Below, in pieces: positions 19,840 to 31,356 of a stretch of 64,000 nt of DNA. The DNA is taken from the NCBI GenBank assembly GCA_035631035.1, contig DASQJL010000082.1, positions 86,021-150,020 of the forward strand, in the 5' to 3' direction. The notes beneath the pieces are model-generated. The model was given only the letters and a program-made list of their open reading frames with translations, ran no database searches and was not told the DNA's origin. Position numbers and translations under genes: made by a program. This DNA comes from Candidatus Binatia bacterium. Lineage in GTDB: Bacteria > Eisenbacteria > RBG-16-71-46 > SZUA-252. Positions within the stretch are counted from its first letter, which is position 1. Every line of letters begins with the position of its first letter.

Positions 19840-21273
19840 TCAGGCGTACCGGCGCCGGGCCCGGGCGGGCAGGATGCGGAGGGCTTCGCGATACTTGGCC
19901 ACGGTGCGGCGCGCGATCTTGAGCCCCGACTCCTGGAGCACCTCCGCGATGCGCTGGTCGCTCATCGGGTCCAGCTTGTCCTCGCCGTTGATGAGCTGGA
20001 GGATCTTGTCCTTGGCCGCCTTCGCCGAGACGTCGTCCCCTTCCTCGGTCGCGAGGCCGCTCGAGAAGAAGTACTTGAGCTCGAAGACGCCCCGCGGGGT
20101 CTGCACGTACTTGTTCGTCGTGACGCGGCTGACCGTGGATTCGTGCATGCCGATCTGGTTCGCGATCTGCTGGAGCGTGAGCGGCCGGAGCCCTTCGACG
20201 CCCTTCTCGAAGAAGTCCCGCTGCTCCTCGACGATGCGCCGCATCACCTTGATCATCGTCTTCCGCCGCTGCTCGATCGTCTGGATCAGCCACTTGGCCG
20301 AGTTGAGCTTCTCCGAGATGAACTTCCGCTCCTCGTCGCCGCCGCTCTTCTTGCGCAGGATGTGCTGGTAGGCGTTGTTGATGCGGAGCCGCGGCACGTT
20401 CCGGTCGTTCAGCGAGACCACGTAGTCCTCGCCGACGCGCTCGACCACGAGATCGGGCGTGACATAGCGCGTCTCCTCCGCGGCGACCTCCTGTCCCGGA
20501 CGCGGATCGAGGGTCGCGATCAGGTCTCCGGCGCCCTGCACCTCTTCCACCGTGCAGCGCATCGCGCGGGCGATCTCGCTGAAGCGCTTGTTGAGGAGAT
20601 TGTCGAACTGCTCCTGGACGATCCGGCCGGCCAGCGTGGCCTGGAGGTTCTTCTGCGCGAGCTGGATCCAGAGGCACTCTTGCAGGTTCCGCGCGCCGAC
20701 GCCCGCGGGCTCGAACGTCTGGATCTTGGCCAGCACCTCCTCCACCTTCTCGGGAGGCGCGGCCAGCGCCTCGGCCACCTCGTCCACCGTCGTCTGCAGA
20801 TAGCCGTTCTCGTCGATGGAGCCGATCAGGTAGTCGCCGATCGAGAGCTCCAGCTCGCCCATGCCCGTCAGGCGGAGCTGCTCGCCCAGGTGCTCGCTCA
20901 GGCTCTTCACCGTGACCGGCACCTTCTCGTAGAACTCCTCGCCCGGATCGTCGGTGCGGGGCGCCACCGGGCCGTCCCACGAAGAGTCCGGCCAGAAATC
21001 CTCCCACTCCACTTTCTGGTCCTCGGGGGTCGCGTCGGGCGCCTCGGGCTGCTCGGACTCCTTGAGCCCGGTCTCCTCCTTGGCGTCGTCGATCTCCTGG
21101 ACCTCTTCCACCTCGTCCACTTCCTCGAGCATCGGATTGCGCTCGAGCTCCGCCTTCAGCGCCTGCTGCAGCTCCAGCGTCGGCATCTGAAGCAGCTTCA
21201 GCGCCTGCTGCAGACGCTGCGTGATGATCAGCGTCTGCCGCATCTGCTGGTGGAGGCCGGCTTTCATTTCCAT
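19840..21273 (-). CDS. rpoN: RNA polymerase sigma-54 factor
   Basis: Alternative sigma factor that needs AAA+ activators and recognises -24/-12 promoters. The 477-residue protein has the Gln/Leu-rich activator-interacting region I (MRQTLIITQRLQQALKLLQMPTLEL), an acidic region II (EEVDEVEEVQEIDDAKEE), the core-binding domain, and the DNA-binding part with a helix-turn-helix and the RpoN box ARRTVAKYRE at residues 454-463 near the end. All domains are intact. It sits 12 bases after lptB and ahead of hpf, as in proteobacteria. I do not see an obvious -24/-12 GG-N10-GC promoter in the few intergenic regions. Confidence 0.97.
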   Translation of the reverse strand: MEMKAGLHQQMRQTLIITQRLQQALKLLQMPTLELQQALKAELERNPMLEEVDEVEEVQEIDDAKEETGLKESEQPEAPDATPEDQKVEWEDFWPDSSWDGPVAPRTDDPGEEFYEKVPVTVKSLSEHLGEQLRLTGMGELELSIGDYLIGSIDENGYLQTTVDEVAEALAAPPEKVEEVLAKIQTFEPAGVGARNLQECLWIQLAQKNLQATLAGRIVQEQFDNLLNKRFSEIARAMRCTVEEVQGAGDLIATLDPRPGQEVAAEETRYVTPDLVVERVGEDYVVSLNDRNVPRLRINNAYQHILRKKSGGDEERKFISEKLNSAKWLIQTIEQRRKTMIKVMRRIVEEQRDFFEKGVEGLRPLTLQQIANQIGMHESTVSRVTTNKYVQTPRGVFELKYFFSSGLATEEGDDVSAKAAKDKILQLINGEDKLDPMSDQRIAEVLQESGLKIARRTVAKYREALRILPARARRRYA

Positions 21274-21285
21274 CGGGGGGTTCCT

Positions 21286-22011
21286 CTAATCCAGACGGAA
21301 TCGCTCGCCCAGATAGATCTGGCGCGCGACCGGGTCGTCGGCCAGCTCCCGGCTGGTGCCCTGGAGCAGGATCCGTCCCTCGAACATGATGTACGCGCGG
21401 TCCGTGGTGCTCAACGTCTCCCGCACGTTGTGGTCGGTGATCAGAATGCCCAGTCCTTTCGCCTGCAGCCGTCCGACGATGTCCTGGATCTCGGCCACCG
21501 CGATGGGGTCGATCCCCACGAACGGCTCGTCCAGCAGCATGAACTTCGGCTCGGTCACCAGCGCCCGCGTGATCTCCACGCGCCGGCGCTCCCCGCCCGA
21601 GAGGTTGTACCCCTTCCGGTCGGCGAGGTGCGCAATGTTCAGCTCCTCGAGGAGCTGCGCGAGCCGCGACGCCCGCTCCTTCCGCGAGAGCGGCAGCGTC
21701 TCGAGGATCGCGAGAATGTTCTCGCGCACCGTCAGGCGCCGGAAGATCGACGGCTCCTGCGCCAGGTATCCGATGCCCAGGCGCGCCCGCCGGTGCATCG
21801 GCATCCGGGTGATGTCCCGTCCGTCCACCAGGATCTGCCCCGCGTCGGCGCGGAGCAGCCCCACGATCAGATAGAACGTCGTCGTCTTCCCCGCCCCGTT
21901 CGGGCCGAGAAGGCCGACCACTTCACCCTGGTCCACCGTGATCGACACCTTGTCGACCACCTTCCACTGCCCGTAGTACCGCTCGAGGTCCCGCGCGACC
22001 AGCCCGCTCAC
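21286..22011 (-). CDS. lptB: LPS export ABC transporter ATP-binding protein LptB
   Basis: Cytoplasmic ATPase that powers lipopolysaccharide extraction by LptFG. The 241-residue protein has the Walker A loop GPNGAGKTT near residue 36, the LptB-type Q-loop and neighbour region [17 protein letters not shown], signature [19 protein letters not shown] ([15 protein letters not shown]), Walker [14 protein letters not shown] and the H-loop [11 protein letters not shown], closely matching LptB. GTG 22011 overlaps the lptC stop by 4 bases. LptB usually follows lptA; here it directly follows lptC. Confidence 0.95.
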   Translation of the reverse strand: MSGLVARDLERYYGQWKVVDKVSITVDQGEVVGLLGPNGAGKTTTFYLIVGLLRADAGQILVDGRDITRMPMHRRARLGIGYLAQEPSIFRRLTVRENILAILETLPLSRKERASRLAQLLEELNIAHLADRKGYNLSGGERRRVEITRALVTEPKFMLLDEPFVGIDPIAVAEIQDIVGRLQAKGLGILITDHNVRETLSTTDRAYIMFEGRILLQGTSRELADDPVARQIYLGERFRLD

Positions 22012-22646
22012 AGGGAGTCGACGTTCCCCTCGGTATCCGTCACCTCGGCGCGGACCTCGCGCCGGAGGTGGAAGTGGTCCAGGCTCGGATCGCTCTCGAA
22101 TCCGTAGCCGGTCACCACGTCGTGCTGCCGCGTCACCTTGACGAAGCCGTCCGAGACGATCTTGCCGGCCGTGTTCTGCCAGCGCAGGGAATCGGTCTCC
22201 ATCCGGATGCCGCTCTCGGTCGTCACCACCACGTTGCCCCGCGCCTCCAGATCGTTCGTCCGCTGGTGCACCCGCCCCGTCTTCGCGACGAGGGTCGAGA
22301 ACTTCTTGCCTTCCTTGTCGAAGAATTCGATCCGGACCGTCTTCGCGTCGACGAGGCTCTGATCGTTGTACATCGCGGCATAGGACGCCCAGAGGGTCCA
22401 GTTCTTCTTCCCCTCCGAGCTCTCCGTGAGGGTGAAGTCCCGCGCCTCCTGATCCGGCAGCCGGACATCTTCCCCGGTCGGGGTCGAGGCCGGACGCGAC
22501 TGGCACCCGAACGCCGTCAGGACGGCGGCCAGCGCGACCAGGACCGGCGCTCGCGCCAGGACCCGGCTCCGGCGGAGTCCCGCCGGCGACCCGGAGCGCG
22601 ACTCTACCACGGCGCTTCGAGCGTGGTCAAACTGTTGCGCCGCCAT
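22008..22646 (-). CDS. lptC: LPS export protein LptC
   Basis: Inner-membrane/periplasmic bridge component of the Lpt machine. The 212-residue product has a hydrophobic N-terminal segment ([19 protein letters not shown]) that could be a signal anchor or, because of the AFGC ending, a lipobox with a lipid attachment site; lipid-modified LptC is not the rule. The mature region is a single OstA/LptC-type beta-jellyroll ([50 protein letters not shown]), with [21 protein letters not shown] near the end. Start at ATG 22646 lies 4 bases after kdsD's stop. No LptA-like second gene separates it from lptB. Confidence 0.9.
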   Translation of the reverse strand: MAAQQFDHARSAVVESRSGSPAGLRRSRVLARAPVLVALAAVLTAFGCQSRPASTPTGEDVRLPDQEARDFTLTESSEGKKNWTLWASYAAMYNDQSLVDAKTVRIEFFDKEGKKFSTLVAKTGRVHQRTNDLEARGNVVVTTESGIRMETDSLRWQNTAGKIVSDGFVKVTRQHDVVTGYGFESDPSLDHFHLRREVRAEVTDTEGNVDSL

Positions 22647-22650
22647 GGTC

Positions 22651-23672
22651 TTACCCGGCGCGCACTCCGAGGCAGTCGTGAAGATGGAGCACCCCGACCG
22701 GGGTGCCGTCCTTTTCCAGCACGACCAGGGAGGTGATGGGTCCCCCCGGGTTTTCCTCCATCATCCGGACCGCCCGGGCGATCGACGCCTCTGCCTCCAC
22801 GGTCCGCGGCGTCCGGATCATGACCACGGACACCGGCTGGGCCAGATCTCCGCCGCCGCGCAGGAGGATCCGCTTCAGGTCGCCGTCGGTGAGGATCCCC
22901 GCCAGCTTCCCCGCACCGTCCACGACGGTGGTCATGCCGAGCCGCTTGTTCAGGATCTCGAGCAGCGCCTGGCGAAGCGTCGCGCCCTCTTCCACCCGGG
23001 GGAGCGCCGCGCCCTGGTGCATCAGGTCGCACACCCGGTGCGACGCCGCGTGCCCCAGGACGCCGCCGGGGTGGAGCACGGCGAAGTCCTCGCGCGTGAA
23101 CCCCTTCAGCCGGAGAAGGACCACGGCGAGCGCGTCGCCCAGGGCGAGCATCGCCGTCGTGGAAGAGGTCGGAACGAGATCCTCGCCGCACGCTTCGCGC
23201 GGCGCGCCGATCTCCAGGACGTGATCGGAGACGCCGGCGAGGCTGGATTCGCGGCCCGCCGTCATCGCGACGACGCAGACGCCCCTGCGGCGGAACGCGG
23301 GAACCAGATCGATCAGCTCGCGCGTCTCGCCGCTCTTGGAGAGGAGCAGCGCCGCGTCCTCGGGAGCGACGATGCCGAGATCCCCGTGCACGGCGTCCAC
23401 CGGATGGACGAACGTGGCCGGCGTGCCCGTGCTGGTCAGGGTGGCCGCGATCTTCTTCGCCACGAGCCCCGACTTGCCGACCCCCAGGGTCAGGATCTGG
23501 CCGCGCGCTTCCGCAAGCGCCTGAACCGCGGCCTCGAACTCCGTTCCGATCCGCGGCTTGAGCTGAAGAACCGCCGCCCCTTCGAGGTCGAGCACCTCGC
23601 GCGCCCACGCGACGACCTTCGATGCGGTATCGGTTTCGGCCGCCAGGGTCACGCCCTCTCCTCGCGCTCGCG

Positions 23673-23676
<4 letters not shown>
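22651..23676 (-). CDS. kdsD: D-arabinose 5-phosphate isomerase (KpsF/GutQ family)
   Basis: Converts ribulose 5-phosphate to arabinose 5-phosphate, the first committed sugar for KDO. The 341-residue protein has an N-terminal SIS domain (LTLGVGKSGLVAKKIAATLTSTGT with the conserved GVGKSGxxxxK pattern, then PEDAALLLSKSGETREL) and the family block PTSSTTAMLALGDALAV, followed by two CBS domains (ATLRQALLEILNKRLGMTTVVD and the last 60 residues). ATG 23676 overlaps the kdsA stop (ATGA). Length and order are exactly those of KdsD/KpsF. Its neighbours kdsA and kdsB complete much of the KDO pathway. Confidence 0.95.
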
Positions 23677-27050
<3,374 letters not shown>

Positions 27051-27091
27051 ATCGCGCTCCGCTCGGGGGGACGGGAGACGGTGCACGAGTC

Positions 27092-27121
27092 ATGCTAGCA
27101 AGGCATGTATGCAGCAGTCAA
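27092..27121 (-). promoter_or_regulatory. Putative sigma-70-type promoter for the kdsB block
   Basis: On the minus strand TTGACT (27121-27116) and TAGCAT (27097-27092) are separated by 18 bases. The implied transcript starts near 27085, about 35 bases before the kdsB GTG. It is the only clear promoter ahead of the 25-gene compact block. Internal promoters within genes cannot be excluded. Confidence 0.5.
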
Positions 27122-27140
27122 GGCACGAGCCGTGCGAGAT

Positions 27141-29285
27141 CTATTCACTGGGTGGGAACGGAACCGACGCCTCGATCCAGACGGCAACCGGCTTGTTGTT
27201 GCTCAACGCGGGTTTGTACACCCAGCGGGAGACAGCTTCCGTGGCCGCGGCGTCGAGGCCGTCCACGCTCCGCACCACCTTCACCTTCCGGACACGGCCG
27301 TCGCGTCCAATCAGGAGATGGACCACAACCGTTCCACGGATGCCGGCGGTTCGAGCGGCCTCCGGGTAGACCGGTGCCGGACCCTCGAGTTTCACAGGAG
27401 GGTCCTCGTAATAGACGAACTCGCCGTGTTCAGGATCTCCGTTGGGGGGAGCACGGAACGTATCGGCGCCGCTCTGCTGGGGGGGCGGCTTCCATGTTCG
27501 TCTTCGGGAAGACGACACCAGAATCTTGAAATCAGTCCAGGCCCCGACCGGGCTTCCGTGGAACACCGACGGACGATATCGACTTCGGCGCACAACTCTG
27601 TTGATCTCCGCGTCGGTGCCCGGAACGCCACGGACGACTTGAACGCTCCGGACCAACCCGTCGATGCCAACGAACACGCGGACCTGAACCGTATCCCAGG
27701 GAGCGCCGCCGGAACGCAGATTTCCGAGAAGCAGCGAGTCGGCCTGCAGGAGCGCAGGGAGCCCTCCGCTGCGCGCCGTGGCGATAGCCCAGGTCGCAGG
27801 GTCGATCCCGCGAGGTGGTGGCTGGTCGTGCGGCACCAGCACGCCCAAGTCGACGCGCGCCGTGATCGGTCGCCCGTCGAGAAAGGCGGGAAAAAACGTC
27901 CACTCGAGAGCCCGTCGCTCGGTCTCATCCACGAGCCCCGGCGTCCGCGGAAACACGCTCTCGACCGTTCCACGGTTCGACAGATCGGCCCGATACCAGA
28001 TGGTATCCGCCGCGGCTCCTTTCGCCTGAAGCGCGCGCGACCCGGCGTCCATCCGAAGCCTCTGCGGAGCTCGGAATCGTGAAGGCTCTGGAGACTCCAG
28101 AACCCGTCCGCCCCAGGTGGACTTGGACAATCCCCGGACAAGCACCCTGAGCCGGTCCGCAATGGGCGCGCAGCCCGCGGCGATGGGCTGAAGCCCTCGT
28201 GAACGCATCGAGATCAGATCGGGCTCGAGATCGAGCACGAGCCGGGTCGAGTCCACGCGATTCTCCGAGCGGACTTCCCAGAGTTGCGCGTCATCGTAGA
28301 GGGTCAGGCTGTCCGTTCCCCTCGCAAAGGCTCCGGGAAGCTCAAGCAAGGCAATCAGGCTCTCCCTCCAGCCGGGAGGAGGCATGGAAACGGTCCCCAG
28401 CAGCTGGGGACGTCGTGCCGTCATGTCCAGACGGAGGGACCTCGGGATCAGGACTTCGATCGCGCGCGCCTGACGCAAGCGCTCGATGTGGCGCGCGAGG
28501 AGATCGCGATCGGGACCCGAACCCGCGAATCCGCTCGCCGCGCTCCCCAGGACAAGAGCGAGGACGGCGCCCAGAATGCCCGCTGGGGTTCGCTTCCCTC
28601 CCGATGGGAACGACGGAGGTCCTTGGCGCAGGCGGCGATGACGGTCGAACCATGCGGCCCATGGCACGAGGAACCACAGCGCGAGACCAGTCCACGCGAT
28701 CGTCCGCACCATGTCCGGTCCCGGCGTGGGCGGCGGCCCCGCCACGTCGCCCAGCCAGATCAGGGAAAGAAACGCGAGGAACAGGACGAAACCCCACGTT
28801 CCCCGCCGGTCGCGCGCCTTGGTCTGCACGGCATAGATCGCTACGGCCGCCACGTACATCGCGGTCTCGATCGTCACCTCGAGCGCCGGGTGGTTCCAGA
28901 GGCCGAGCCCGACGCGGGTGGAAATCCCCGGAGCGAGCTGGAGGTCGGGGCGATGGGTGATCCAGTCCAGGAACCAATGGCTGAAGACGGCGACGCCAAG
29001 CATGAGCGCGCCGATCCGGTATCGCTTCCGCGCCCCATAGACGCCTCCGATGAGCACCGCCCAGACGATCGCCATCAGGAGACTGTGCGAGATCGGGTAG
29101 GCATCGAACGCCAGCGGCGTCGCCTTCGTGGCGGCCACGTCGATGTGGAATCGCTCCAGACCCAGCAGCACGAGCGGCGGCCAGATGAGGTCGAGGAACT
29201 GCGCCCCGAAGATCAGGGTGCCGAGCGACATCTTCGGCGCGACCCGCTTCCCCGCAAGAGCGACCGCGAAGTGTCCGACGAACAT
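27141..29285 (-). CDS. DUF457-like membrane hydrolase fused to TonB C-terminal domains
   Basis: One uninterrupted 714-residue frame joins two unrelated modules. Residues 1 to about 215 are polytopic and match the membrane-bound metal-dependent hydrolase family (YdjM/DUF457): MFVGHFAVALAGKRVAP, AYPISHSLLMAIVWA, and FSHWFLDWITHRPDL carry the conserved His/Asp residues. A signal-peptide-like segment (AGILGAVLALVLGSAASGFAG) then leads into a long extracytoplasmic region, ending with two TonB_C-type folds: about 535-615 (VQVRVFVGIDGLVRSVQVVRG) and 640-714 (PVYPEAARTAGIRGTVVVHLL, VVRSVDGLDAAATEAVSRW). No ATG, GTG or TTG lies near the junction, so a second separate gene is not obvious. ATG 29285 shares one base with the upstream stop. 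Fusion versus two once-separate genes is unresolved; expression of the whole frame is my inference. Confidence 0.7.
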   Translation of the reverse strand: MFVGHFAVALAGKRVAPKMSLGTLIFGAQFLDLIWPPLVLLGLERFHIDVAATKATPLAFDAYPISHSLLMAIVWAVLIGGVYGARKRYRIGALMLGVAVFSHWFLDWITHRPDLQLAPGISTRVGLGLWNHPALEVTIETAMYVAAVAIYAVQTKARDRRGTWGFVLFLAFLSLIWLGDVAGPPPTPGPDMVRTIAWTGLALWFLVPWAAWFDRHRRLRQGPPSFPSGGKRTPAGILGAVLALVLGSAASGFAGSGPDRDLLARHIERLRQARAIEVLIPRSLRLDMTARRPQLLGTVSMPPPGWRESLIALLELPGAFARGTDSLTLYDDAQLWEVRSENRVDSTRLVLDLEPDLISMRSRGLQPIAAGCAPIADRLRVLVRGLSKSTWGGRVLESPEPSRFRAPQRLRMDAGSRALQAKGAAADTIWYRADLSNRGTVESVFPRTPGLVDETERRALEWTFFPAFLDGRPITARVDLGVLVPHDQPPPRGIDPATWAIATARSGGLPALLQADSLLLGNLRSGGAPWDTVQVRVFVGIDGLVRSVQVVRGVPGTDAEINRVVRRSRYRPSVFHGSPVGAWTDFKILVSSSRRRTWKPPPQQSGADTFRAPPNGDPEHGEFVYYEDPPVKLEGPAPVYPEAARTAGIRGTVVVHLLIGRDGRVRKVKVVRSVDGLDAAATEAVSRWVYKPALSNNKPVAVWIEASVPFPPSE

Positions 29286-30205
29286 CAGGGAAGATGAAAC
29301 TCCACGGGCACGTCGATCCAAACCGGCACCGGAGTGCCGTGAAGGAGCGCGGGCTTGTAGACCCAGCGCCCGACGGCATCCGCCGCGGAGGCGTCGAGAT
29401 AGTTCACGCTACGGACCACCTTTACATCCTGGACTCTTCCGCTCGCAGCGACCAGGACGCGCAAGAGGACCGTCCCTTCGATCTTTGCCTCCCGGGCCAT
29501 CTCGGGATAGACGGGGGTGATCCGCGAGACGACTTCCGGCGGCGTGTCGTACGCCTGCTTGCTGGTGGCCTCAGGTATCGATCGATTGGCGATCCCCTGC
29601 ACGAACCAGATGTCGGGTGGAGGCGCCAGCGATGGCGCCAACCCCCGGTGACGCATCGCGCTCTCGACGACGGGGAGCGCCTCCGGGTTTTGCGGATCGT
29701 AAGCCCACAGACACCAGGCCAGATCCGTCCGGAGCGTATCCGGTAGCCGGGCGGAAAGGGCGCCCTCCCCGGGCTTGAAGAGTGCTGCCGAAGACCCCTC
29801 GAGGGATACGAGCAGATCGATGCCGAGCGAGTCCTCCGACCAGTGGAGACGCAGCGTCGGCGGCGCTGCGCCGGGCCAGCCCGGGACGCGCACCCAGGAG
29901 CAGCCCGCGAGCATGCCCAGCAGACGGCGCAGCGCCTTGTCGGGTCGGGTGCGAAGCGGGACGACGTTTCGGAATGAGTCGGAGCCGACAACGAAGATCG
30001 TGCCCGTGTCGGAGCCGGCGGTCGTCAGTCGGTAGGCTGTCGGCGGCCTGCGGAGGAGTTGTGAAAACAGGTCTGGATCGGTGAGGTGGATCGAGCTGGA
30101 TTTCGCCGGTTCCGGAGCCGCTGCCTTCTCGGGAGCGCAATTCCCCGTTCCGGCCGTCCCAAGGCCGATCACAGCAATGGCGAACGCGGTACGCAGCCCT
30201 TTCAT
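29285..30205 (-). CDS. Secreted TonB C-terminal domain protein (paralogue 2)
   Basis: A 306-residue protein with signal peptide (MKGLRTAFAIAVIGLGTAGTG, then NCAPEKAAAP, possibly a lipobox region with Cys after GTGN), an undefined middle domain and a C-terminal TonB_C fold: SRITPVYPEMAREAKIEGTVLLRVLV, DVKVVRSVNYLDASAADAV and WVYKPALLHGTPVPVWI. There is no N-terminal transmembrane anchor with a Pro-rich spacer as in true TonB, so it is not obviously an energy transducer. The middle segment DLAWCLWAYDPQNPEALPVVE aligns with its upstream neighbour (ELAWCLWGLDPENADVQPFV), showing tandem duplication. ATG 30205 overlaps the previous stop (ATGA). Confidence 0.8.
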   Translation of the reverse strand: MKGLRTAFAIAVIGLGTAGTGNCAPEKAAAPEPAKSSSIHLTDPDLFSQLLRRPPTAYRLTTAGSDTGTIFVVGSDSFRNVVPLRTRPDKALRRLLGMLAGCSWVRVPGWPGAAPPTLRLHWSEDSLGIDLLVSLEGSSAALFKPGEGALSARLPDTLRTDLAWCLWAYDPQNPEALPVVESAMRHRGLAPSLAPPPDIWFVQGIANRSIPEATSKQAYDTPPEVVSRITPVYPEMAREAKIEGTVLLRVLVAASGRVQDVKVVRSVNYLDASAADAVGRWVYKPALLHGTPVPVWIDVPVEFHLP

Positions 30206-31143
30206 TGCCGCAAATAGTGATCCGGCGGCAAGTCCCGGAGCGAGAAGGTCACGGGGACTTCGACCCAATCTTCGATCGCTGCGCCTCCACGCATCGCGGG
30301 GCGAAAGGTCAGGACGCTCACTGCGGCCCGGGCGGCCGTGTCGAGGCCGGGGACCGAGTGGACCACTTCGATCGCGCCCACCCGTCCGTCGGGGTCGACC
30401 CGTACGCGCAGGACGACGGTTCCTTCGATCCCAGCCATGCGCGCAAAGGGCGGGTATTCGGGCGAGACCTGACGGTCGAGCCGGGCATGCACGGTGGGAG
30501 GCTCGCTCTCCGTTGGTTGCGAAGACTGCAGCTCCAGAACCTGATTCAGGAACGCCAGAAAATCCGCCGGGGGCGTCATGGTGGGCTGCATCCTCAGGCG
30601 ACGGAGCTCGTCGTGAACGAACGGCTGGACGTCCGCGTTTTCGGGGTCGAGGCCCCACAGGCACCAGGCGAGTTCCCCGTAGTCGCGGTCGGGAAGATCG
30701 CAGGCCGCGGTGCCTTCCCCGGGCACGGTCATCGTCGCCTTCATGGCCCGGAGCGAGATCAACAGATCGGCGCGGATGGAGTCGCTTTCGACCGAGAGAC
30801 CCAGGGCGGGTGTCTCGGGTGAGGTCCAGCCGCGTGGCCACCGCATCCACGTGTACCTGGAAAGATCATCCACAAGGACGAAATAAGCCGCGGACGTTTC
30901 GATCGGCACCTCGCCCGTGATGACGAAGCAGTCGAGAGCCGATCCCCCGGCGAGGATCGCGGAATCGCACTGCGCGCTCCATGAGCCTTCCACGCGGAAG
31001 GCGTGCACATCGCCGATCGCCAGACTGTCGAACAGCCCTGGCGCCTTGAGCGTGCGCAACGGGGCGGCGGAAGCCGGCGCCGCCCAAGTAGCGACCGCCA
31101 GAGCCATGAGGGCTGTCCGGAGCGATAACGAAGCCGAACTCAC
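30202..31143 (-). CDS. Secreted TonB C-terminal domain protein (paralogue 1)
   Basis: A 313-residue protein with a signal peptide (LRTALMALAVATWAAPASA), a middle domain including ELAWCLWGLDPENADVQPFVH, and a C-terminal TonB_C-type fold: SPEYPPFARMAGIEGTVVLRV, VVHSVPGLDTAARAAVS and FRPAMRGGAAIEDWVEVPV. It is the first of three neighbouring genes with this domain and shares its middle domain with the second. GTG 31143 follows AAGGAG with 5 bases between. The role is unknown: TonB_C folds normally contact TonB boxes of outer-membrane receptors, but no ExbB/ExbD genes are nearby. The base composition of this three-gene region looks somewhat less GC-rich than its surroundings by eye. Confidence 0.8.
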   Translation of the reverse strand: MSSASLSLRTALMALAVATWAAPASAAPLRTLKAPGLFDSLAIGDVHAFRVEGSWSAQCDSAILAGGSALDCFVITGEVPIETSAAYFVLVDDLSRYTWMRWPRGWTSPETPALGLSVESDSIRADLLISLRAMKATMTVPGEGTAACDLPDRDYGELAWCLWGLDPENADVQPFVHDELRRLRMQPTMTPPADFLAFLNQVLELQSSQPTESEPPTVHARLDRQVSPEYPPFARMAGIEGTVVLRVRVDPDGRVGAIEVVHSVPGLDTAARAAVSVLTFRPAMRGGAAIEDWVEVPVTFSLRDLPPDHYLRQ

Positions 31144-31293
31144 GGGTGCTCCTTGAAGACGTTGGGGGGATTACGTGGAGTCTAGCGCTTCCCAGGTTCA
31201 ACGGGGACACGAATCGGGGTGTGAATATGACACTGCGCGGGTGAAATCGACGACGCCCGTCGCCCGGCATGGACGAGTGATCGCTCTCAAACG

Positions 31294-31340
31294 AACTCGC
31301 CCCGGGGCGAGTTAACTTAAAGATTAACTGCCCTCGGGGC
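31294..31340 (-). repeat. 20-bp perfect palindrome with a related second arm; possible mdh terminator
   Basis: Positions 31294-31313 read AACTCGCCCCGGGGCGAGTT, a perfect 20-base palindrome. Its right half plus TAA (31304-31315) can also pair with TTAACTGCCC at 31324-31333, and that with GGGC at 31337-31340, so three mutually exclusive hairpins are possible around an AT-rich spacer. On the minus strand it lies about 45 bases after the mdh stop, followed by GTTCGTTT, a weak T tract. The simplest reading is a terminator for the mre-to-mdh transcript; the alternative-pairing arrangement could also be an attenuator for the TonB-C genes. The rest of the 213-base gap (31144-31356) shows no gene, tRNA or convincing promoter. 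Confidence 0.4.
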
Positions 31341-31356
31341 GATTCCGCTACCTGAG

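Noticed and set aside
28199..29379. Alternative frames overlapping the DUF457 segment
   Set aside because: They are Arg/Pro-rich with no family motifs; the chosen frame has conserved membrane helices and His/Asp motifs.
31294..31333. Integron attC or dif-like site
   Set aside because: GTTAAC/TTAAC arms are present, but no RYYYAAC/GTTRRRY pair with proper spacing, and no integrase gene is nearby.
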